25,017 bases of DNA. It comes from Ferruginibacter sp. Lineage in GTDB: Bacteria > Bacteroidota > Bacteroidia > Chitinophagales > Chitinophagaceae. Made by a program: the position numbers and the translations under genes. This document shows positions 16,344-22,067 of this stretch, piece after piece (positions within the stretch are counted from its first letter, which is position 1; each line of letters opens with the position of its first letter). The stretch is from positions 1-25,017 of the forward strand of contig VERM01000001.1 in assembly GCA_018882645.1 (NCBI GenBank), written 5' to 3'. The notes under the pieces are model-generated. The model was given only the letters and a program-made list of their open reading frames with translations. It did no database searches and had not been told where the DNA came from.

Positions 16344-17327
16344 ATGAAGCTCCTATTTATCAATAGCAAACAATTTGACTATCTGCAGGATCTGACTTTT
16401 TCCGGATTGGTTCATCTATTGGGGGCCTCGAATGTGGTGGATTACCCCTGGAATTACAAATACCATCTTCCTGTTAAAAACTACCCAAAAAATCTTGGTT
16501 ATACCGGATTCTCATTAAAACCTTTTATCAAGCCTGATTTTAATTCTTTTGATGCTGTCATACTTGGTTCTGCAAAAAAAGACGCACTCGATACTTTGAA
16601 TAATATTTTATCCAAAGTGCATGGTAAGCCAATTGTTTTTCTAGACGGTGGCGATAAAGAAGAGATAGGTGGTGATTTCTTCAGATTGGGAGCAGGAGAT
16701 GATTATCTTGAATTCATTAAAAAACGACCATTTGATCTTATTTGTAAGAGAGAATTTTTTCCTGATCTTCACGGCAATCTTAAAAATGTATATCCTTTTC
16801 CCTTTTCTTTTCATTACCATATCAATATAGAAAGTTTAACTGAAGAGGAAAAAAGCTACGATATCTCTTTCTGGGCACAGCAGAAACCTGCTGTTAGAGA
16901 GAAAGCACTGAATTTGTTGAAAGGAAAATTTGATTGCGACGAAAATGGGACAAGCGTTGGACTGGATTTTAAAAAATACAAACGAAAGGGATTGTTTTAT
17001 TTAAAGGAATTGTCAAGATGTAAAATGGTACTTAACCTGAGAGGCGGAGGATGGGACACTATGCGATACTGGGAAGTTTCGGCGGTGGGGAGGTTTATGA
17101 TCAGTCAGCGTCCCCAAATCGTCATTCCCAATAATTTTGAAGAAGGTAAGCATGTCGAATTTTGCGACGATACGCTTGATGATATGCTGGATAAAATGAC
17201 TTATTACCTTAGTAATGTATCTTTGAGAGAAGAAATGACAAAGAATGCAAAAGCGCATTTAATGAAATATCATTTGAATACCAACAGGGCTAAATATTTA
17301 ATAGATATCATAAAGAAAATTTTATAA
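16344..17327 (+). CDS. GT-B glycosyltransferase-like protein (Glyco_trans_1_2 type)
   Basis: 327 residues, starting on the base after the previous stop. The N-terminal half (LFINSKQFDYLQDLTFSGL, then FDAVILGSAKKDALDTL and IVFLDGGDKEEIGG) is a Rossmann-like domain of uncertain family. The C-terminal half, SRCKMVLNLRGGGWDTMRYWEVSAVGRFMISQ then HVEFCDDTLDDMLDKMTYYLSN, has the layout of the glycosyl transferases family 1_2 domain, seen in CgeB-like and other surface-glycan enzymes. Transferase activity is likely but not shown by a decisive motif. It is the last obvious glycan gene; meaB follows after 16 bases. Confidence 0.72.
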   Translation: MKLLFINSKQFDYLQDLTFSGLVHLLGASNVVDYPWNYKYHLPVKNYPKNLGYTGFSLKPFIKPDFNSFDAVILGSAKKDALDTLNNILSKVHGKPIVFLDGGDKEEIGGDFFRLGAGDDYLEFIKKRPFDLICKREFFPDLHGNLKNVYPFPFSFHYHINIESLTEEEKSYDISFWAQQKPAVREKALNLLKGKFDCDENGTSVGLDFKKYKRKGLFYLKELSRCKMVLNLRGGGWDTMRYWEVSAVGRFMISQRPQIVIPNNFEEGKHVEFCDDTLDDMLDKMTYYLSNVSLREEMTKNAKAHLMKYHLNTNRAKYLIDIIKKIL

Positions 17328-17343
17328 CAATCGTTTCGTTTTG

Positions 17344-18246
17344 ATGCAAGACTGGAAAAGCATTTCAAGGCAAATAAAATCATTCGATATTAAATCGTTG
17401 GCCCGAGCCATTTCATTTGTTGAAAATGAAGCAGAAGGACATGAGGATTTTTTAAAGTCGCTGGAGATATCTACAACTCCGATTATCGGTATCACCGGCC
17501 CTCCGGGTGCGGGAAAAAGCACTCTGACGGATGCATTGATTGAACACATCGTTTCTCTTCAAAAAAAAGTTGCAGTCTTGTGCATCGACCCCTCTTCTCC
17601 TTTTAATATGGGGGCTTTGCTGGGTGACAGAATCCGCATGAGTGAATGGTACAATAATCCTAATGTATATATACGGTCTTTGGCAACAAGAGGATCATTA
17701 GGAGGTTTGAATCCCAAAATAATCGAAATCTCTGATGTAATTAAAACTGCAGGATTTGATTATATCATTATCGAAACTGTAGGGGTCGGACAAAGTGAAA
17801 TTGAAATTGTGGGTCTGGCGGATGTTACTGTTGTTGCAATTGTCCCCGAAGCGGGAGATGAAATACAGACTATGAAAGCCGGACTGATGGAGATTGCAGA
17901 TGTTTTTGTGGTGAATAAATCTGATCGGCCTGGAGCCGATGCTTTTGTCAACAATCTCAGACAAATGCTTGCACCTGCTTTTTCGACACATTCGCATGAA
18001 TTGCCGATTGTTAAAACCATTGCTTCACAAAAAAAAGGAATTGATGAATTATATTATGCTATATTCAATTCTTTAGAGAGAATTTCTACCAACGAAAAAA
18101 AATTTCATTTACTTACTGAAAAAGTATGGACACTCATTCTGAAAAAACGGATGAAAGACATTGACAAAATGAATCTGCTGCAAGAAATTAAAAAACATTC
18201 AACAGTAAATGCGTTTAATCTTTACGAGTTTGTAGAGAAGTTTTAA
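17344..18246 (+). CDS. meaB: Methylmalonyl-CoA mutase-associated GTPase MeaB (ArgK)
   Basis: 300 residues of the SIMIBI-class G3E P-loop GTPase family. MeaB chaperones adenosylcobalamin-dependent methylmalonyl-CoA mutase, gating cofactor loading and protecting the enzyme from inactivation. Visible motifs are Walker A GPPGAGKS at 52-59, IDPSSPFNMGALLGDRIRM from 81, RSLATRGSLGGL at 111-122, ETVGVGQSE at 144-152 and NKSD at 191-194. I chose the ATG at 17344; a TTG three bases earlier adds one Met-like residue and is less likely. The mutase subunits are not in the window. The 16-base gap means it may be read through from the glycan operon. It is convergent with the small CxxC gene, 8 bases away. 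Confidence 0.95.
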   Translation: MQDWKSISRQIKSFDIKSLARAISFVENEAEGHEDFLKSLEISTTPIIGITGPPGAGKSTLTDALIEHIVSLQKKVAVLCIDPSSPFNMGALLGDRIRMSEWYNNPNVYIRSLATRGSLGGLNPKIIEISDVIKTAGFDYIIIETVGVGQSEIEIVGLADVTVVAIVPEAGDEIQTMKAGLMEIADVFVVNKSDRPGADAFVNNLRQMLAPAFSTHSHELPIVKTIASQKKGIDELYYAIFNSLERISTNEKKFHLLTEKVWTLILKKRMKDIDKMNLLQEIKKHSTVNAFNLYEFVEKF

Positions 18247-18254
18247 AGAAGTAG

Positions 18255-18491
18255 TTATTCGTCATTTTTTCCCTCTTCAGTAACTCTTCCTTTCCACCAT
18301 CTGTATCCGATGTATCCCATAACTGCAAAAGGTGCCAGCATCAAATACAGAATCCCGTTATTCAATCCCAAAGCAGGTTTTTCACCCAACTGAGAGGCGG
18401 TCTTGGTGCACATGGCACATTGGGCGGAAGCGAGGTGGCTTGTCAATAAGAAAAAAACTGAAAGTAATAAGATGTTAATTGCAGTTTTCAT
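18255..18491 (-). CDS. Small secreted/membrane protein with CxxC motif
   Basis: 78 residues. A signal peptide (about 1-23, LLLSVFFLLTSHLASA) is followed at once by QCAMCTKTASQLGEKPALGLNNG, then a transmembrane helix (about 48-64, ILYLMLAPFAVMGYIGY) and a charged tail (RWWKGRVTEEGKNDE). The CAMC would lie on the outer side of the membrane, next to the signal cleavage site. Similar short proteins with a CAMC motif and a GLNxGILYLM helix occur in Bacteroidota, to my recollection often near respiratory or copper-handling genes, but I know of no assigned function. It reads toward meaB. A phased GTTGAA repeat begins 12 bases upstream of its ATG. Confidence 0.82.
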   Translation of the reverse strand: MKTAINILLLSVFFLLTSHLASAQCAMCTKTASQLGEKPALGLNNGILYLMLAPFAVMGYIGYRWWKGRVTEEGKNDE

Positions 18492-18494
18492 TGA

Positions 18495-18639
18495 GTGTAA
18501 AAGTTGAATATGGTTGAATATGGTTGAACGTTGTTGAATTTAAAATATCTTCAACAATTTTCAAGAACTTTAAACAGGTCCGCTACGTTCTTTCTTCTAT
18601 TTCAATTCCGTAATAAAATTAAGATAATTATCCTGATTG
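18495..18639. repeat. 145-base direct repeat, copy A
   Basis: By hand alignment it matches 19811-19955 without gaps, with 17 mismatches in 145 bases (about 88%). It spans the space upstream of the CxxC gene and the last 14 codons plus stop of the ATPase gene. It contains GTTGAA hexamers at 18503, 18513, 18523 and 18533, then TTCAAC at 18550, TTCAAG at 18560 and TTAAAC at 18570, all 10-base phased, and an exact inverted repeat TTGTTGAA-N11-TTCAACAA (18531-18557). Confidence 0.9.
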
Positions 18640-19730
18640 ATTTTATTAAATGAAGCTTCGGGATATGATTTTGAAAAAGCAATGGGGACTTTTGTCTTGT
18701 TTTGCTTCCATTTCATTTCATACGCCTGAATTAAATTATTTTTTTCTTCTATCAAATCTATCTCCTGTTGATCATAGGTTCTCCAGAAATAATAATTTAC
18801 ATAATTGTTGTTGTAAGCGTTGAATTTTACTCTTTCCGAAATGATATAGTTTTCCCATAATAATCCAACGTCCTGCCTCGTTGCGAGCAGACTGAAATTA
18901 TTTATCACCGCATTTCTAACTCCATTATCATAAAAATACCAGCGATTACTTTTTGAAACTTCTTTTCTGAGATTTCTGCTGTATCCTGATATTTTATAAA
19001 TAATAAAGACCTTTGATAATAAGTCGAGATACCGCTCAACGGTATTTTTGCTGATAGACAATGCACGAGCGAGCTCATCCAGTGAAACATCCTTACCGAT
19101 TTGATGAGCAATCAGTACAAGTAGATCTTTTAACTTTTGTGGACTCCTTACATTTTCAAAAGCAAGAATGTCCTTTAACAGATAGGTGTTGGCTAATTCA
19201 AACAGGTACTGTTCTTTTTTGGAAGGTTCATTAAGATTGATTACCTCCGGATAGCTTCCATAAATTAATCGTTCATTTAAATTCTCTCTTGTTTGCAATA
19301 AATTCTCTGTTGCTGAAAGTTCATTCTGCGCTATGGGATACAAATTATAGGTGATGGTTCTGCCTACCAATGGTTCGCTTTCTTGTATCAAGTCGAAAGC
19401 ACTTGAGCCGGTAATAATAATGTGCAAAGGATGAATTTCATCAATCATAAGTTTCACTTTCCGGCCTATATCTTCAAGGTACTGAGCTTCATCGATAATC
19501 AGTAAATTATAACCATTCAATAATCTTTTGTAATTAGAGATACTTCTTTCTTGCAACATGCTTGCTGCAATAATATCCTCTCCGTTTAACCAAAGTGCTT
19601 TTTCCTTATAATCAGATAGAATGGATTTGAGGAGACTCGTCTTTCCAACTCGCCTTGCGCCAAGCAAAACAGTTACTTTTTGCTCATAAATTCTGCTTAA
19701 TATATTATTAAAAATTGAACGCTGAACCAT
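18597..19730 (-). CDS. AAA-family ATPase with DUF4143 domain
   Basis: 377 residues. An AAA_14-type ATPase domain comes first: Walker A GARRVGKTS at 24-32, Walker B LLIIDE at 76-81, then the sensor-1-like IIITGSSAFDL. A winged-helix-like segment (SLDELARALSISKNTVERYLDLL) leads into the C-terminal DUF4143 domain with SNRWYFYDNGVRNAVI. The stretch EID at 323-325, then EMK at 338-340, fits the PD-(D/E)xK-like arrangement (Asp325, Glu338, Lys340) reported for this fold; nuclease activity is not established. Such ATPases are common and mobile in Bacteroidota, with unknown function. The gene's 3' end lies in one copy of a 145-base repeat. A remnant of a second C-terminus lies upstream, so it probably belonged to a tandem pair. 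Confidence 0.9.
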   Translation of the reverse strand: MVQRSIFNNILSRIYEQKVTVLLGARRVGKTSLLKSILSDYKEKALWLNGEDIIAASMLQERSISNYKRLLNGYNLLIIDEAQYLEDIGRKVKLMIDEIHPLHIIITGSSAFDLIQESEPLVGRTITYNLYPIAQNELSATENLLQTRENLNERLIYGSYPEVINLNEPSKKEQYLFELANTYLLKDILAFENVRSPQKLKDLLVLIAHQIGKDVSLDELARALSISKNTVERYLDLLSKVFIIYKISGYSRNLRKEVSKSNRWYFYDNGVRNAVINNFSLLATRQDVGLLWENYIISERVKFNAYNNNYVNYYFWRTYDQQEIDLIEEKNNLIQAYEMKWKQNKTKVPIAFSKSYPEASFNKINQDNYLNFITELK

Positions 19731-19735
19731 AAAAA

Positions 19736-19782
19736 TGTAAAAAACCGTCAGCGAATATACTGAATTTGTATAAAAATCGTCA
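19736..19782 (-). promoter_or_regulatory. Candidate operator: two direct repeats upstream of the ATPase gene
   Basis: On the minus strand, CTGACGATTTTTATACA (19782-19766) and CTGACGGTTTTTACA (19750-19736) are spaced 32 bases apart (CTGACG to CTGACG, about three helical turns). They end 6 bases before the ATG. The position suggests a promoter-operator, possibly autoregulatory; that role is inference. Confidence 0.45.
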
Positions 19783-19810
19783 GTTTATTTATTAGGTAGC
19801 TGGTTTCGCA

Positions 19811-19955
19811 GTGTAAAAGTTGAGTATGGTTGAACATGGCTGAAAATAGTTGAGTTTCAACAACCTTCAACAATTTTCAACAACTTTAAACAGGTCCGCT
19901 ACATTCTTCCTTCTATTTCTATTCCGTTATAAAATTAAGATAACTATCCTGATTG
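19811..19955. repeat. 145-base direct repeat, copy B
   Basis: Second copy of the repeat at 18495-18639, lying upstream of the ATPase gene. Phased hexamers here are GTTGAG at 19819, GTTGAA at 19829, GCTGAA at 19839 and GTTGAG at 19849, then TTCAAC at 19856, 19866 and 19876 and TTAAAC at 19886, all at 10-base steps within each arm. Homology stops abruptly at 19955, before the palindromic element that follows. Confidence 0.9.
19919..19954 (-). pseudogene. Remnant C-terminus of a lost DUF4143 ATPase paralogue
   Basis: On the minus strand these bases read NQDSYLNFITE then stop. The intact ATPase ends NQDNYLNFITELK. Upstream on that strand the similarity ends at once. The stop is a CAA-to-CTA change (plus strand) relative to the intact copy. 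This is best read as the tail of a second, mostly deleted copy. Confidence 0.75.
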
Positions 19956-19970
19956 TGTGATGTTTCATTT

Positions 19971-20058
19971 CCCCACGGTTGAAACCGTGGGATATATGTT
20001 TTTTGCTTAGGGGTGAAGCCCCAAAGAATTTGTTGCATATCGCCGGTCGAAGACCATC
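19971..20058. repeat. REP-like element with three consecutive hairpins
   Basis: CCCACGGTT-GA-AACCGTGGG (19972-19991) shares its core with the 30-base palindrome after lysS. Then come GGGG-TGAAG-CCCC (20010-20022) and GGTC-GAA-GACC (20045-20055). It fills most of the space between the ATPase remnant and the 3' end of typA. Together with the 145-base copy B, this accounts for most of the 341 bases between the ATPase and typA. No gene is seen there. Confidence 0.75.
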
Positions 20059-20071
20059 GCTAAACATATTT

Positions 20072-21883
20072 TCAATTCGCTTCCTGAGCCAGTGATTTAC
20101 TCGCGCGTTTTCTATCCTCTTCGTTCAGAATATTTTTTCTGAGTCTCACACTTTTGGGAGTCACTTCAATGCATTCGTCATGTTGAATGTATTCCATACA
20201 TTCTTCCAGTGTCATCAGGATTTTTGGCGCAGCCCTGCTGGCATCATCGCTGCCACTGGCTCTATGGTTGGTCAATTTTTTTGCTTCCGTAGCATTGACG
20301 ACCAGATCGCCCGGCTTGATGTGTTCTGCGATTATTTGTCCCGCATATACTTCATCTCCCGGATCTACAAAGAAACGTCCGCGATCCTGTAATTTATCAA
20401 TAGAGTAGGCGGTTGTTTTTTCCGTTGTTTTGGATAACAATACGCCATTGTTTCTGCCGGGTATAGCTCCTTTCCAGGGTTTGTATTCGCTGAAACGGTG
20501 CGCCATAACAGCTTCACCTGCAGTATTGGTCAGCATGCTGCTTCTCAATCCAATCAATCCGCGTGAGGGGATTTCAAATTCAAGATGTTGCATTTCTCCT
20601 TTGGTTTCCATAACCAACATTTCTCCTTTTCGCTGTGTAACCATATCAATAACGCGACCGCTGAACTCACTGGGAACATCAACTACCAATATCTCATAAG
20701 GCTCATGCTTCGCCCCGTCAATTTGTTTAACCAATACTTGTGGCTGTCCGACAGTCAGCTCGAATCCCTCTCTTCGCATGGTTTCAACCAGGATACCCAA
20801 ATGAAGAATACCTCTGCCATACACTAAAAAACTATCGGCACTATCGGTATCCTCTACACGAAGAGCCAGATTTTTTTCTGTTTCTTTCATCAAGCGATCG
20901 CGCAAATGGCGACTTGTAACAAACTTTCCTTCTTTACCAAAGAACGGAGAGTTGTTGATGCTGAACAACATGCTCATGGTTGGCTCATCCACACTGATAA
21001 CCGGCAATGCCTCCGGATTTTCCTGATCGGCGATGGTATCTCCAATATTGAAATCTTCCAGACCCACCACTGCACATATATCTCCAGCTTTTACTTCGCT
21101 CACTTTTTTCTTACCCATTCCTTCAAACACATAGAGTTCTTTTACGCGCATTTTTTTGATGCTGCCATCTGCCTGCACCAATGCAATGGGCTGATTTTCT
21201 TTGATAACACCGCGGGCTACTTTACCCACGGCAATCCTTCCCAGGAAAGAAGAATAATCCAATGAAGTAATCTGCATTTGCAGCGAACCTTCATTTACTT
21301 TTGGTTCGGGCACATGTTTGATGATGCCATCCAGCAAAGGATTTATATTATCTATAGGCGTCAGCGAATCATTGAACCAACCATTTTTTCCTGAACCATA
21401 ATAGGTAGGGAAATCCAGCTGCTCTTCTGTAGCATCCAGATTAAAGAATAATTCAAACACTGCATCGTGCACTTCATCGGGACGGCAATTGGGTTTGTCC
21501 ACTTTATTGATTACCACAATTGGCTTTAGGTTGAGTTGTAATGCTTTTTGTAAAACAAAGCGTGTCTGAGGCATAGGTCCTTCAAAGGCATCCACCAATA
21601 ATATCACGCCATCGGCCATTTTCAACACGCGCTCTACCTCGCCACCAAAATCCGAGTGACCGGGGGTATCGATGACATTTATTTTGGTGTCTTTATATAC
21701 AACGGCTGCGTTTTTACTAAAAATGGTAATTCCCCTCTCTCTTTCAAGGTCGTTGCTGTCCATGATGAGCTCGCCGGTCTCCTGATTTTCTCTGAAGACT
21801 TTCGTAGCGTGCAAAATTTTATCTACCAGCGTTGTTTTGCCATGGTCTACGTGAGCAATAATGGCTATGTTGCGAATATTCAT
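20072..21883 (-). CDS. typA: Translational GTPase TypA/BipA
   Basis: 603 residues, the normal length. A ribosome-associated GTPase of the EF-G type, involved in stress adaptation and ribosome assembly. GTPase motifs are G1 AHVDHGKT at 10-17, the switch-region ERERGITI at 47-54, DTPGH at 72-76 and NKVD at 126-129. Domain II, the EF-G domain III- and V-like regions and the TypA-specific C-terminal domain follow (LVETMRREGFELTVGQPQV, GEMQHLEFEIPSRGLIGLRS, KPWKGAIPGRNNGVLLSK, LTNHRASGSDDA). The gene is divergent from uvrB, has a very good upstream promoter, and ends just before an REP-like hairpin element. Confidence 0.98.
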   Translation of the reverse strand: MNIRNIAIIAHVDHGKTTLVDKILHATKVFRENQETGELIMDSNDLERERGITIFSKNAAVVYKDTKINVIDTPGHSDFGGEVERVLKMADGVILLVDAFEGPMPQTRFVLQKALQLNLKPIVVINKVDKPNCRPDEVHDAVFELFFNLDATEEQLDFPTYYGSGKNGWFNDSLTPIDNINPLLDGIIKHVPEPKVNEGSLQMQITSLDYSSFLGRIAVGKVARGVIKENQPIALVQADGSIKKMRVKELYVFEGMGKKKVSEVKAGDICAVVGLEDFNIGDTIADQENPEALPVISVDEPTMSMLFSINNSPFFGKEGKFVTSRHLRDRLMKETEKNLALRVEDTDSADSFLVYGRGILHLGILVETMRREGFELTVGQPQVLVKQIDGAKHEPYEILVVDVPSEFSGRVIDMVTQRKGEMLVMETKGEMQHLEFEIPSRGLIGLRSSMLTNTAGEAVMAHRFSEYKPWKGAIPGRNNGVLLSKTTEKTTAYSIDKLQDRGRFFVDPGDEVYAGQIIAEHIKPGDLVVNATEAKKLTNHRASGSDDASRAAPKILMTLEECMEYIQHDECIEVTPKSVRLRKNILNEEDRKRASKSLAQEAN

Positions 21884-21945
21884 ATTTTGCTTGCGGATTT
21901 TTGATTATTTGATGAAAGCTGCAAAAATCCTTGTTTTTGTCGCCG

Positions 21946-21976
21946 CAAAGGTAGCATTAATAAATGAGGTTTCAAA
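21946..21976 (-). promoter_or_regulatory. Promoter of typA
   Basis: On the minus strand, TTTG (21976-21973), a 19-base spacer and TACCTTTG (21953-21946) match the Bacteroidota consensus TTTG-N19-TAnnTTTG at every defined position. The -7 box ends 62 bases before the ATG. The -33 element lies inside the 9-base-phased repeat. Confidence 0.75.
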
Positions 21977-22030
21977 GGTTGATAACGTTTGAAACGTTTG
22001 AATGGTTTTACCTATCAAACCTCTCAACCC
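21967..22030. repeat. Imperfect inverted repeat of 9-base-phased GTTTGAA-type units
   Basis: Units start exactly 9 bases apart: GTTTCA at 21969, GTTGAT at 21978, GTTTGA at 21987, GTTTGA at 21996 and GTTTTA at 22005. The right arm has ATCAAAC (22014-22020) and CTCAAC (22023-22028). GAGGTTT near the left end is the exact complement of AAACCTC. It lies between the divergent typA and uvrB genes. I see no clear uvrB promoter; TAATTTTA just upstream of its start is only a weak candidate. Confidence 0.6.
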
Positions 22031-22067
22031 TCAGATCACTCGAATTGATTAATTTTAATGTCCAATC

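Noticed and set aside
18597..19730. Anti-phage or toxin-antitoxin system centred on the DUF4143 ATPase
   Set aside because: There is no partner gene, and the neighbours are housekeeping genes and repeats. The family is common in Bacteroidota without proven defence activity.
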